A DNA stretch of 64,000 bases. Source: Acidianus brierleyi. Lineage in GTDB: Archaea; Thermoproteota; Thermoprotei_A; Sulfolobales; Sulfolobaceae. A program made the translations under genes and the position numbers. This document shows positions 7,175-17,039 of the stretch, in pieces. A model generated the notes under the pieces. That model made no database searches and was not told the DNA's origin. It was given only the letters and a program-made list of their open reading frames with translations. How positions within the stretch are numbered: the stretch's first letter is position 1; every line of letters starts with the position of its first letter. The stretch covers positions 558,001-622,000 of the forward strand of contig NZ_CP029289.2 in NCBI RefSeq assembly GCF_003201835.2, in the 5' to 3' direction.

Positions 7175-8390
7175 CGGTAGACCCAAAATCACCTCCTTAA
7201 AAATAAATCTATAGTGTAAATAAGTGTTTCAATTACATTAAATGTAAAATTCTCTGGATTGAATAAATCAGGAAATAAAAGAATTAATAATAATCTAAAT
7301 TCCTCTCTCCCCACCTCCCCCTTGAATATGGTATATAAGGAGTAGAGCACAAGGGCCAGCACGAAGATCAACGTGCGGAAAACAAACTTAGTAGAACTAG
7401 TAAATGGAAGAAAAGCCTTAATGTTCCTATAAGAGGTCTCTATGGGACCTCTTACCTTATTGTACAAATCCAACACTTCCCTCTTGGGCAGATCTAGATT
7501 AGTAGCCCTAGCAAAATAAACAAGACTCTTCTTCTTTCTCCTCACTTTTTCCTTGCTATACACGAGAAGCCTGAACTTGACCTGCTCATCCCTCCTATGC
7601 CTCTTACTATTAGTTGTGTAATCCCCGTCAAACTCCTCAAACACCTTCACGTCCCCAACAGGCACAGCAATTATATACTTAAACTGTGAAATGAAATTGA
7701 GCACATCAACTGTGTAGAAACCAGCGTCAAGAGTTATCAACCTTATCTTGAATCCCATTGCCATTACTTGCTCCACGAGGATCTTCACTATCTCGTCCTT
7801 AGTCATACCGTTCACTTGCGGAATAAAGGCAAGTAAAAGTACTTTCCCCTTATACTTGGTTGTTGCAGTTGCGTAGTTCCACGAGTTTCCTTTTTCAGAG
7901 CTCCCGAGCCCTTTCACTGGTTTCCCATACCACGTCTTGGTTGTCCAGTCTATTGAAAGATCTATCTCATTCACTCCCTTTAATATCTCCAAGGATATTT
8001 TCCTAGCTCTTTCCAATAGCTTTTCAATCACTTCCATCCCTTGTTTCTCTACGTAATTCCTCACGGTCTGTGGGGATACGTCATACGCTCTGGACTTGTT
8101 CTCTACTGAATCGTTCCACAAACACGCGGAGATGAGAGTTTTTGCTACCTCATCTACCTTTTCCCCTTTGAAGTTCAACATGGAAAGTAATTTATATCCT
8201 ATTTGTTGAATGTTATTTTGGTGAGGGAGACCGGGTGTTACCATCTTCCTATCTCACGTAGTAATACTCCATCTCCCTCACCTTAAACCCTTTCTTCAAT
8301 TCTTTATACTCTTATAAATTTCTTTATCTTTTATAAATTCGATATTATCCTATCAGAAATATTTTTTCTAATATGATTTTGGGTCTACCG
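7175..8390 (-). mobile_element. ISH3-like insertion sequence, apparently complete
   Basis: The 1216-bp element is bounded by a perfect 17-bp terminal inverted repeat (CGGTAGACCCAAAATCA at 7175-7191 and its complement at 8374-8390). Flanks are ACATA on the left and ACATG on the right, a possible 5-bp target duplication with one mismatch. It carries a single intact DDE transposase gene on the minus strand. Size, single ORF and the 5-bp target fit the ISH3 group, which includes Sulfolobus ISC elements. Confidence 0.85.
7189..8244 (-). CDS. ISH3-like DDE transposase
   Basis: This 351-aa protein spans nearly the whole element, and its stop codon lies inside the left terminal repeat. The N-terminal 80 residues are a helical DNA-binding region (YDVSPQTVRNYVEKQG). 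The RNase-H-like catalytic core shows the first Asp in EIDLSIDWTTKTWYG (about residue 118), the second in RLITLDAGFY (about 175) and the Glu in RGPIETSYRNIKAF (about 266). Spacing and the final hydrophobic helices (FVLALVLYSLYTIF) are those of IS4/ISH3-type DDE enzymes. No interruption is seen, so the element may be active. Confidence 0.85.
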   Translation of the reverse strand: MVTPGLPHQNNIQQIGYKLLSMLNFKGEKVDEVAKTLISACLWNDSVENKSRAYDVSPQTVRNYVEKQGMEVIEKLLERARKISLEILKGVNEIDLSIDWTTKTWYGKPVKGLGSSEKGNSWNYATATTKYKGKVLLLAFIPQVNGMTKDEIVKILVEQVMAMGFKIRLITLDAGFYTVDVLNFISQFKYIIAVPVGDVKVFEEFDGDYTTNSKRHRRDEQVKFRLLVYSKEKVRRKKKSLVYFARATNLDLPKREVLDLYNKVRGPIETSYRNIKAFLPFTSSTKFVFRTLIFVLALVLYSLYTIFKGEVGREEFRLLLILLFPDLFNPENFTFNVIETLIYTIDLFLRR

Positions 8391-9088
8391 ACATGAAAAG
8401 AGGGGACTTTCATCCGTTACGTCTAGTCCCTTCAATGAAGGAAGGAGATACTAATTACCCCCTCCATCAGTCCCATTAAACTGGGGAGGAGCTTCATTAG
8501 CATCACTAAGAGAAACTTTGGCAAAGAAGTATTTAAACACGGTCTATCCATCCCCTTGGCTAGGCTTTCCACTCCTTAACCCCCATTTTTTTGTAAGTTA
8601 TAGTGTGAACTTCGAGTGAATGACCGTTAGGATTGTTGATGTTGATGAGCTTTGAATCCTATGGTTAAATGAGTACTTGATCATTTCCAGGCTTCTATTC
8701 AAAGCCTTTGGCTCTTGAACCTAAAGTGAGGAGCGAAGATACTCGTTTGGGTTTACCGGAGAATCACTGTGTGAGATCCTCTAAACCAGTAGTATAGGTT
8801 GTAATCGCCACTAATCCACCTTCTTCAGGCACATATCTTTTAACCTCGTTAAAAGCCCTCCCATGCCCTACCTAAAAGCTTACCCGCTTAGCAAGATTAT
8901 GAGACCCACGTTACTGTGATAATTATGTTAGTAGTGGAAAGTATGCGCTTAGCAAGATTATGAGACCCAAATGAAGGACGAGAGATACCCTCTCTAATTA
9001 TCATGTATCTCCTTTAAGTAATACTCATAGCTAAGCGACGACAAGGCATGTCCATGATGTTATCCTTAAGCTACATATTTATCATATG
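8391..9088 (-). other. Gene-free relic region with decayed coding and hairpins
   Basis: No intact gene is present. On the minus strand 8750-8868 reads GHGRAFNEVKRYVPEEGGLV and on to AITTYTTGLEDLTQ-stop, clearly protein-like. It is followed by a second short piece ending TLGSRAKGFE. Further along the same strand are GC-rich inverted motifs around 8400-8480 (GGACTAG...GAAAGTCCCC) that look like the structured right end of a TnpB-type or other IS. I read the whole as a decayed IS of unrecognised type. It also contains two copies of a 24-bp direct repeat. Confidence 0.35.
8885..8969. repeat. Two 24-bp direct repeats separated by 37 bp
   Basis: CGCTTAGCAAGATTATGAGA plus CCCA occurs identically at 8885-8908 and 8946-8969. 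The 24/37 geometry is that of a Sulfolobales CRISPR unit, but no third unit is found one period away on either side. The repeat does not look like the CRISPR repeats known from this order, and no cas gene is nearby. It more likely belongs to the decayed IS. Confidence 0.8.
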
Positions 9089-10370
9089 TCGAGAGAGTGT
9101 CCCAAGCGCAAATAATTGAATAAATCTATGTAAAGGTTTATAGATAATAATTCAAAAGATATTGTGAATTACTGAGAAATTTTGAATTTTCGCTTGAAGC
9201 AAAAAGTCGCGTAATACTTAAAGGGAACCGGGACGATGTAGTACCGATTCACATGAAACATTGGATAGAATACTACAACGGCCCGGTCCCCTATGAACAT
9301 TTATCAGCAAGGCATAAAACACTTGTGAAAATGAACTACATGCTGATCACGTCTGAAGTGCTGTCGCGTCTCTCTGACCTCTTCATATTGAGAGCGTTAA
9401 TAGTGATGATTGTGTGGACGTGCTCCTACAGGGACGTGCGGAGCTACTACGAGTCAGACGTGGTGGTAAGGTGGTTCCTAGGCGAGTACAAGTCTAAGTC
9501 GGAGATCCATAGGAGGGCAAAGAAATTTAGGGGAGAGGTAAAGACTCTGTTCAAGGAGTACGCCAAGGAGTTGGAGGGGAAGATGAGTAGACTTGCTGAC
9601 TACTTACCTAGCAGTGCGTTATACGGAAAGGTTGGAAAGCTGTGGATCGTGGATTCCTTCCTAATCGAGGTACCCTTCGGGAAGAGGAACAAGGAAACAT
9701 TGAAGAAGAAGTTTGAGCTAGACCTAAGGCAGAGGAAGTACAGGGAGGCGGCTAACACGCTCTTCCTTTACATTAAGTGCAAAGTGAGGAGGTTCAAGGG
9801 AGAGTTTACAAAGAAGAGGAACAGGAGTTCGGCTTCAAGGTCTTCAACCTCATGTCGCCTACAATGATAGTTCACGAGATTCAAGTGGAACTGGCCAATT
9901 TTCCGGACAATAAGGTTGGCTTCTCTCGCAGCGGTTATAAGGTAGTGGATAGGGGCTTCGTGGGGAAGTCCTCGAGCTGGTTGATAGGTTTCTCTAGTTT
10001 CAGGAGTGGAGTTCTTTGGGATCTTCTTGAGGAGGTATTGGAGGCCTTACGCTACTGAAAAGGGTATGGTCGAGTTCTTTGTCTACGTTATCGCGTTGAT
10101 TTACAACTTCTATATCTACACTTCTGTGTTATCGCGTGTTCTGGAGAGTCAACTCGCCCACTAACTTGTACCGCGAGAGTTGATCAAGGTAGTGTGGACT
10201 ATGTTGGAAATTCTGTTTTTCTCTATACTTGATTATTTTCCATTACAATATAAGCTTAATCTCTCGTTATACTGAAAGATATAATTATATTTTATTCTTA
10301 ATTAATTATAAAATTGTTTTTCTATCATACTATATTTATTCAATTATTTGCGCTTGGGACACTCTCTCGA
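9089..10370 (+). mobile_element. Degenerate DDE insertion sequence with 33-37 bp terminal inverted repeats
   Basis: The ends are inverted repeats of 37 bp (9089-9125 and 10334-10370, core GTGTCCCAAGCGCAAATAAT). The outer TCGA is palindromic, so the alternative reading is a 33-bp repeat with a 4-bp TCGA target duplication. The internal transposase is frameshifted, so the copy cannot move by itself. It interrupts the N-terminal part of another IS5-type transposase (10371-10455). Confidence 0.85.
9253..10164 (+). pseudogene. Frameshifted DDE transposase (IS4/IS5-like)
   Basis: The first open part (9253-9867) starts MKHWIEYYNGPVPYEHLSAR and contains KLWIVDSFLIEVPFGKR, with the first catalytic Asp. 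Around 9790-9830 the frame changes (CKVRRFKGEFTKKR...). The reading continues as ...FKVFNLMSPTMIVHEIQVEL in a second frame. After 10000 a third frame gives FFGIFLRRYWRPYATEKGMV and EFFVYVIALIYNFYIYTSVL, ending SRVLESQLAH-stop at 10164. The E of ATEKGMVEFF is in the place of the catalytic Glu. At least two frameshifts make it non-functional. ISC1234/ISC1290-type is my best guess. Confidence 0.75.
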
Positions 10371-10455
10371 AGACGTAGAAGGGGAACATTAGCTTGTATC
10401 TTGTTACCACGTTCTCATCGTACTTGCTCCAGTCCCTAGTGTTCTTCTTTTCCAT
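10371..10455 (-). pseudogene. N-terminal fragment of an IS5-type transposase
   Basis: From ATG at 10455 the minus strand reads MEKKNTRDWSKYDENVVTRY and KLMFPFYVF, a typical start for a Sulfolobus IS5-group transposase. It ends at the boundary of the IS at 10370. The sequence on the other side of that IS (before 9089) does not continue the protein, so the rest was deleted. Confidence 0.55.
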
Positions 10456-10697
10456 GGGTAATACTCTTCATAATTACTTTAAAATTTTTGTATAATTCTG
10501 AAGCGATCCACAACGTATATATAAACTTCTTTATAGAATTCTTGAGTTTCCCTAATCTTAATCTTATTGACTGTTAAAATTCAAATTAAACGTTAGATTA
10601 AAGGCAAATTTAAAGTATGTTTAATAAAATTTGAAATAACTGGCAGCATAATTTCAAACAAAATAAATATATAGAGCCTAATCTTCCATTATAATAA

Positions 10698-11930
10698 ATG
10701 GCTTTCGATATAGCGTTAAAAAATGGTAACATATTTAATGGAAAAGAATTTATAGGAAAAAGCAATATTTACATTAATAACGGTAAAATAGTAAAAGTAT
10801 CCAAAGAGGAACTAGATGCCAAACAAGAAATAGACGCAATGGATATGTTTGTAATGCCAGGTTTAATTGATGCTCATATGCACATATCAGGAATTAAGGG
10901 TGGAAGTTTATTAAAACTAATGTTTGAAAGACCAGAATATAGAACTATAAGAGCTACTAAATGGTTAGAGAAACTACTGCTAGCTGGTTTTACAACAGTT
11001 AGAGATTGTGGAGATCCTATTTCTATATCATTAGCTAAAGCTGTAAAAGAAGGTATAATTAAAGGACCTAACGTAATTGCTGCAGGCAGACCTATAACTC
11101 AAACTTTTGGTCATGGAGAGTTGAGCCATGATATACCATTAGAAGTATCTGAGACTACTGGATTTTCAGAAATTTGCGATGGTACGGAATCATGTATTCA
11201 TGCTGCAAGAAAAGTTTTGAGAGAAGGCTCAGACTTCATTAAGATATTCGCTACTGGAGGAGTTTTATCTCAGAGAGATAAACCAGAAAATCCTCAATTA
11301 ACTTATGACGAAATAAAGGTTATCGTAAATGAAGCAGAAAAAGTAGGAACTTATGTTGCAGCTCATGCTCATGGAGATAAAGGAGCAAGGATTGCAATAG
11401 AGGCTGGAATAAAAACGTTAGAACATGGGACCTTGCTTCAGGACGAAACGTTAAAGTTGATGATAGAGAAAAAGGTTACTTTAACTCCTACATTATCTAT
11501 TCAGGAAGTAATTTATAGACATGGTAAAGAGATAGGAGTTGATGAATGGGGATTAGAAAAGATTGCAATGGTAAGAGACAGTATCTCTTCAGTAGTAAAA
11601 AAGGCTAAAGACTATGGAATAACAATAATCACTGGAACTGATTTAGGTTTTGAGACTGGTCTTGAAGATATAGATATAGGAAAGAATTGGATGGAAATTG
11701 TTCTACTAATAGAAATAGGTGGTTTAACTCCAGTAGAGGCATTACGTGCTGCAACATATAATTCTTCAATAGCAATAAACATTAACTCTGGATTAATAGA
11801 TTCTGGTAAAGAAGCTGACTTGATCATAATAAACGGAAATCCTTTAGAAGATATTAAAGATATATCGAAGGTCTCTTATGTTATTAAAGACGGAAAAATT
11901 GAAGTGGAAGAAAGAAAAATTAAAAACTAA
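10698..11930 (+). CDS. Metal-dependent amidohydrolase (imidazolonepropionase/prolidase-like)
   Basis: The 410-aa protein has the amidohydrolase-superfamily signature. PGLIDAHMHIS (residues 55-65) supplies the HxH metal ligands, and KIFATGGV the Lys that is usually carboxylated to bridge two metals. AHAHGDKGA and LEHGT are the two further His sites, and ITGTDLGF the final Asp. The flanking beta-sandwich strands at both ends (MAFDIALKNGNIFNG; SYVIKDGKIEVEE) are normal for the family. Relatives in archaea hydrolyse Xaa-Pro dipeptides, cyclic amides or lactones; the substrate cannot be told from sequence. A TATA-like AAATAAATATATAG sits about 40 bp upstream. The next gene (MFS) is convergent, 6 bp away. 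Confidence 0.88.
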   Translation: MAFDIALKNGNIFNGKEFIGKSNIYINNGKIVKVSKEELDAKQEIDAMDMFVMPGLIDAHMHISGIKGGSLLKLMFERPEYRTIRATKWLEKLLLAGFTTVRDCGDPISISLAKAVKEGIIKGPNVIAAGRPITQTFGHGELSHDIPLEVSETTGFSEICDGTESCIHAARKVLREGSDFIKIFATGGVLSQRDKPENPQLTYDEIKVIVNEAEKVGTYVAAHAHGDKGARIAIEAGIKTLEHGTLLQDETLKLMIEKKVTLTPTLSIQEVIYRHGKEIGVDEWGLEKIAMVRDSISSVVKKAKDYGITIITGTDLGFETGLEDIDIGKNWMEIVLLIEIGGLTPVEALRAATYNSSIAININSGLIDSGKEADLIIINGNPLEDIKDISKVSYVIKDGKIEVEERKIKN

Positions 11931-11936
11931 TTATTT

Positions 11937-13139
11937 TTACTTCTGTACAATTTTTTTAGATCTAACAATAATTGATAGTAGAAGTGCTAAAAAGTTAGGT
12001 AGTGCTATTGCTAGCAAGCCTGCTTTTTCGAATCCATAGGATGAAATAAGTCCACCCATTATAGGTGCGCCAAATATAGCGCCTATGTTGAAAGTAAGAA
12101 ACATGAAACCAGTAACTGAGCCTACTACTTCGTCTGGAACTACGTCTTGCGAGAAAGATATTATACTCACTATTAGGCCACCATATCCAGCTCCCCATGC
12201 GATAGTAAGTAAAATCATTGGTAAATACCCTAAGTATCCTATAAAAAGGCCTATAGAAGATAAAGTTAATATTGTACTACTTAGTAGCAAACTTATTTTT
12301 CTACTTATCTTATCACTTAATAGTGCTATTGGGAGTAGAAATACTAGTTCTCCGAGACCATTCATAGATGCTATTATTGTAGCATTAGACTTGCTTAAGT
12401 TCAGACCATACAAGAGATAGTCTGAATAATATCCTAAGAACGCAAATAATGCTATCCCAAATGATAATATTGCAATACTTAATATTATGGTATTTACATT
12501 TAGAATTTTTTTCAAGTCTATTTTTTCTCTTATTTCCTCTCTATAATTTATTGGAACAAAATAAAAGAATAATGCTAAACTTATTATGGATAAAATTCCT
12601 GATATCAAGAATGGTAAACTAAATTTAGGTAAAAAAGGTGAGATAACATACGGTGCTATAAAAAGCCCGACTCCAAAAGCTACACTATTAGCTCCTATTC
12701 TTAATGCTCTTGTTGTATTTAATAAATCTCCAGCAAAAGCAGCAGTAGCTGGTTGGAATATTCCTACACCCACACCAACCAAAAATCTGTATATCAATAA
12801 TTCTAATCCGTTAGATACGTATCCTGTTAATATAGTAAATATTGTAAAGAGTCCTACAGCCGATACTATGGTATATTTTGGCGATATTTTATCAAATAAA
12901 TAACCACCTACCATACTAAAAACAGCTATACCTATTGCATATATAGACGCTGTTAGGCCTATATATGCTGAACTTATCTTTAGTGTGCTTATTATATAAG
13001 GAGAAGCGAAAAAATATAGCTCAGAATCGTAAGCCTCAAGAAACCAAGGTATTAAGACTAGAACTATCATTAATACATAAAATTTTTTATTTTTCTTAGC
13101 TAGATTTTTAACGGATTCTCCACTTCTCATTACTATCAA
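11937..13139 (-). CDS. MFS transporter, 12 TM
   Basis: The 400-aa protein has 12 membrane segments and a well-formed MFS loop 2-3 motif GGYLFDKISPKY (GxxxDxxxxR/K type) with a repeat of the motif (LLSDKISRKIS) between segments 8 and 9. Length and motif spacing suit a drug/metabolite:H+ antiporter or organic-acid symporter. It begins MIVMRSGESVKNLAKKNKKF, so either MIV or MRSG could be the start. It is convergent with the amidohydrolase gene and may handle its substrate or product, but that is a guess from adjacency. Confidence 0.88.
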   Translation of the reverse strand: MIVMRSGESVKNLAKKNKKFYVLMIVLVLIPWFLEAYDSELYFFASPYIISTLKISSAYIGLTASIYAIGIAVFSMVGGYLFDKISPKYTIVSAVGLFTIFTILTGYVSNGLELLIYRFLVGVGVGIFQPATAAFAGDLLNTTRALRIGANSVAFGVGLFIAPYVISPFLPKFSLPFLISGILSIISLALFFYFVPINYREEIREKIDLKKILNVNTIILSIAILSFGIALFAFLGYYSDYLLYGLNLSKSNATIIASMNGLGELVFLLPIALLSDKISRKISLLLSSTILTLSSIGLFIGYLGYLPMILLTIAWGAGYGGLIVSIISFSQDVVPDEVVGSVTGFMFLTFNIGAIFGAPIMGGLISSYGFEKAGLLAIALPNFLALLLSIIVRSKKIVQK

Positions 13140-13324
13140 CTTTCTGAGTTATAATAATAGTTTTATATATACTTTTCTATATACATTTTATAATATTTAC
13201 TGACGTAAATATGAAAATAGAACAGTATTAACAATTGTGCTTTATCTATAACTATTAAAAATTTAAAAATTTATCAATCATTATCCTTATTAACTGTTAA
13301 TTTTTGTTTTAATGAGATGTCTAA

Positions 13325-15277
13325 ATGAATGGAAAAAATATTGGTATAAGCAGGACTATTATAATCTTAATTGTCCTAGTAATTATTATAATAGCCGCAG
13401 TGGGAGCAGAATTCGTAATAACCAAACACCCAACTCCCACCGTTAAAGCAATCTCACTAGCACCATCAAACACAAACGTACTAACAGACGTAGCACAAAC
13501 AGCACCACCAGACGCACTAGACCCAGCAACAGGCTTTTTCGTACAGGACGGTCCATTGTTTACTGCTGTTTTTCAAGAGCTTGTAGAGTTTAACGGTACT
13601 AATTATCACGAGGTAGTCCCAGTATTAGCTGAGAATTATTCTACTCCAAATTACCAGAATTATTACTTTAACTTGAGGGACTACGTTCACTTCGCCGACG
13701 GAGTACAATTCAATTCGTCAACAGTATGGTTCTCACTATACAGAACAATACTAATGGGTCAAGGACCCGGAGTAGCAAACTACATCGGATTATTATTCAA
13801 CTCAACAGTTTACGGAATGACAGGATACGCAATACCTTGGGGAGTTAACTACGCAATACAGAACGCAACAGGATTACCAACAGCAAATAATTACACACTA
13901 ACAGCACAAGTACTAGCATCAATACTCTCACACTTCAACGCGAACAACGCAACAATACAAAAGATAATGGAATACCCAAACCAAGCAGTAGTAGTAAAAG
14001 GACCGTATGAAGTAGAGGTTAGTACGCTAGAGCCTTACAGATATTTGCCATTTGATCTAGCTGGCTGGTGGGGTGCTATTGTTAATCCTGTAATTGTTGA
14101 TGAGCATGGTGGAGTTTCTCCCAATTCCGTTAATTCTTACCTTGATGAGTATGGTATGAATGGTACTGGTCCTTACGTTATAGTTAAGGTTTCTCCTGGG
14201 TTTTCTACCATAGAGTTGGAGGCTAATCCTAATTATTGGGCTGTAGGTCATGACGTTCCTCTAGTTGCTCAGCCTGCTCACATTAAGTACGTTGTTATTA
14301 ATTATGGTTTGAGTCATAATGATAGGGTTGAGGATTTCTTGAAGAACGATGCTCAAATATCTTACATTTCAATACCCTACTTGTCCCAAATACTTGGTGC
14401 CTACCCATATAATACTATACCGATGAATTCTTCCTTCATTAACTTCGGTTCTGAACCTGGTGTTAACTTTATTGCATTAAATACTCAAAAGTATCCTACT
14501 AATATTACTGATTTTAGGTTGGCTGTGGAGTATGCTGTTAATTATTCTGCTTTATTGTCAATATTTTCTTATAATGGTAAGCCTTTGGCTTCTGAGTTTT
14601 TGGGTCCTATATCTCCTCAGTTTCCTGGTTATTATGATCCTAGTGGTCTTCCTGACTATAATTATAGTCCTTCTTTAGCTATGCATTATCTTAATGAGGC
14701 TGGTTACATTGGTCATTTTTACGTCGTTCTTCCTAATGGTAGTACTTTGGGTGATTCTTCTGGTACTCAATTGCCTCCCTTGTCATTGTATGCCTTGTCT
14801 CCTGTTAATGAGCTTGAGGAGGACGAGCTTGAAATAATATCTCACGATCTTAGCGCAATAGGAATATCTACTACAGTCTACTACGTACTACCATCGATAG
14901 TTCCATCATTTAATACGCCAAGTAATAGTCCGCAGTTGCTTGATCTAGGCTGGTTCCCAGATTGGCCTGATCCTGTCTTCCAGCAATTGATGCCTATAAC
15001 CGACATACAATTTGGAGCCCTGGATCATGCTTGGCTAAATTCTTCTAAGCTTCAGTCAATATATAGTAATTTACCATTTATTACAAATTCTACTCTTCAG
15101 AAAAAGTTAACTGCAGAAGCATACTCTATAATTTATCATGAGGCTCCTTACATGTGGTTACCAGTTACCGATTATTATTACTTTGTTCAGCCTTATGTCC
15201 ATGGATTCGAATATAATGAATTTGTAGGATATTATTATAATATGATGTATTATAGTAACTATACTTACACTACATAA
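13325..15277 (+). CDS. ABC-type oligopeptide-binding protein (SBP family 5), membrane anchored
   Basis: This 650-aa surface protein has an N-terminal anchor helix (residues 10-32, IIILIVLVIIIIAAVGAEF) after a short basic head, then a large extracellular domain. Family-5 binding-protein features include DALDPATGFFVQDGPLFTAV, YYFNLRDYVHFADGVQFNSS (the typical LR..vkFhDG..f), TGPYVIVK and the LGWFPDWPDP segment. Such proteins deliver peptides or sugars to an ABC transporter; no permease or ATPase gene is adjacent. Numerous NxS/T sites fit archaeal N-glycosylation. Codon choice changes in blocks along the gene: A/C-ending codons at 13,440-13,545 and 13,690-14,000, T/G-ending at 14,030-14,830. Confidence 0.85.
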   Translation: MNGKNIGISRTIIILIVLVIIIIAAVGAEFVITKHPTPTVKAISLAPSNTNVLTDVAQTAPPDALDPATGFFVQDGPLFTAVFQELVEFNGTNYHEVVPVLAENYSTPNYQNYYFNLRDYVHFADGVQFNSSTVWFSLYRTILMGQGPGVANYIGLLFNSTVYGMTGYAIPWGVNYAIQNATGLPTANNYTLTAQVLASILSHFNANNATIQKIMEYPNQAVVVKGPYEVEVSTLEPYRYLPFDLAGWWGAIVNPVIVDEHGGVSPNSVNSYLDEYGMNGTGPYVIVKVSPGFSTIELEANPNYWAVGHDVPLVAQPAHIKYVVINYGLSHNDRVEDFLKNDAQISYISIPYLSQILGAYPYNTIPMNSSFINFGSEPGVNFIALNTQKYPTNITDFRLAVEYAVNYSALLSIFSYNGKPLASEFLGPISPQFPGYYDPSGLPDYNYSPSLAMHYLNEAGYIGHFYVVLPNGSTLGDSSGTQLPPLSLYALSPVNELEEDELEIISHDLSAIGISTTVYYVLPSIVPSFNTPSNSPQLLDLGWFPDWPDPVFQQLMPITDIQFGALDHAWLNSSKLQSIYSNLPFITNSTLQKKLTAEAYSIIYHEAPYMWLPVTDYYYFVQPYVHGFEYNEFVGYYYNMMYYSNYTYTT

Positions 15278-15722
15278 TTTTTTAAAATATTATAATAAAA
15301 AGTTATATATTTCTATTCGTTATATTTTTAAATGCTTTATGAGTTACTTCGATTTTTCTCAAAAATAAAATTAAACTTACTTCTAATTAAAGTTGAATTT
15401 AGAATTTATCTTGATCTAATGAGTTCAAGATCTAAGAAAATTCAACTAGTCCATAAATCAATCTTTGTATAGACTTTCTACGAAAATCCTTGCAGTATTA
15501 CGTAGCGTTAAAAATAATTTTATATAATGGAAGAGAAGTTAAATTATTTACTGTAAAGCCTAAAATACTATCATCTAAAATAAATAAGATTTATTTTATT
15601 GTATAAAAGAATGGAAATATTTAAGTAAGAGAAATTTCCGTAAACTACTATTTGTAATATCGAAAATCTAATGAATCATATATCAAACGGAAAGATTATA
15701 AGTCCATTAATATATTTTCCTT
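15278..15722. other. Gene-free gap, 445 bp
   Basis: AT-rich sequence without a supported gene, repeat or RNA. The last 60 bp before 15723 contain TATA-like AT runs (GTCCATTAATATATTTTCC) suitable for the M20 peptidase promoter. Confidence 0.5.
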
Positions 15723-17020
15723 ATGCTAAGTGAAGAAGAAAAGGAATATTCTCTTAATAAATATATAGAGTTTTTGAGACATCCTTCAATCTCTTCAACG
15801 GGAGAAGGAATAAGGGAAACTGCAGGCTGGTTAAAGGATTTTATGAATGATCTTGGTATTAGTGCTAGAATTGAGGAGACTGGAGGAAATCCAGTAGTCT
15901 ATGGTGAAGTTAATAATGGGGGAAATAAAACCCTCTTGGTATACAATCATTATGATGTTCAGCCCGTCGATCCATTAGATGAGTGGAGATTTCCTCCTTT
16001 TTCTGCAACGATAAAAGATGGTTATATTTTTGCTAGAGGAGCTTCTGACAATAAAGGCACATTAACGGCAAGATTAATTGCTTTTTCCAAGTATAATGGA
16101 AAATTAAATTTTAAATTCCTATTTGAAGGTGAAGAGGAAGAGGAAGTATTAATTTATCGAAATATGTAGAAAAGAACTCAGAAAAACTAAAATCTAATGC
16201 AGTAATAATGGAGGGTTCTGGTTTAGATATTAAAGGTAGGCCTATGATAGTATTAGGTGTTAAAGGACTTGTATACATTCAAATAAACTTGAGAACTGGG
16301 GAAAGAGACGTTCATTCTTCTAACGCTCCTATAGTTTATAATCCAGTATGGGAATTGATAAAGCTCTTGAATTCTATTTTTGATGGTGAAAAGGTAAAGT
16401 TGAAAGGATTTTATGATGATATAACACCTTTAAGTAAGGAAGTGACTGAGCTTTTAGATAAATATGATCAAGACCCAGAGGAATTAAGAAAATCTTTAGG
16501 TATATATAAATTAAAAAATAATGATTTAAGATCTCTGTTTACTGAACCTACTTGTAACATAGACGGTATTATTTCTGGTTACGTAGGAAAAGGAAGTAAG
16601 ACTATAGTTCCATCATCTGTTAGTGTTAAACTTGATTTTAGATTAGTTCCTAATCAGGATCCTAAAAAGATTTTTTCGTCCCTTTTAGAACACGTAAAAA
16701 ATCAAGGATTTAACGTGGAAATTATAGAGATGGGACTAGAGAAACCAGTAAGGACTGAGCCTAATACTGCAGTCACTAAAGCTATGGTATCCTCAGCAAA
16801 GAAAGTTTACTCTACGGAGCCATTAATTATTCCTAATGCAGCAGGGACTCAGCCTATGGGTTTATTCTTTGATCTTGGAATAAAGGAAATAGTCAGCGCT
16901 ATAGGTGTAGGTACTCCCTCATCTAATGCTCACGCTCCTAATGAAAACGTAAAGATAGAGAATTTCTATAAAGCCATAGAACACGCATACGAATTTTATA
17001 ACGAATATGAAAAAATTTAA
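15723..17020 (+). pseudogene. M20-family metallopeptidase (carboxypeptidase/dipeptidase), one frameshift
   Basis: The two halves belong to one gene of about 432 codons. The first (15723 to about 16140) has the metal motifs LLVYNHYDVQPVDP and ARGASDNKGT and the start of the catalytic FLFEGEEE. In the purine run GAGGAAGAGGAAG near 16130-16145 the frame shifts by one base. In the next frame the protein goes on SINLSKYVEKNSEKLKS, then MEGSGLDIKGRPMIVLGVKG, the dimerisation domain, and ends with VGTPSSNAHAPNEN, which holds the last metal His. Everything needed for di-zinc catalysis is present apart from the frame. Either a pseudogene or a one-base sequencing error; full function is plausible if the latter. 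Confidence 0.82.
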
Positions 17021-17039
17021 ATTTTTTCTTAAAAATTTT

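Noticed and set aside
8885..8969. Two 24-bp repeats with a 37-bp spacer, CRISPR-like spacing
   Set aside because: Only two units, no degenerate third unit at plus or minus 61 bp, repeat unlike those known in Sulfolobales, and no leader or cas genes. Kept as a plain direct repeat.
13325..15277. Codon-bias switching as proof of gene fusion or lateral transfer
   Set aside because: The protein motifs of the binding-protein family run continuously across the switch points, so fusion is not needed; it is reported only as a composition anomaly.
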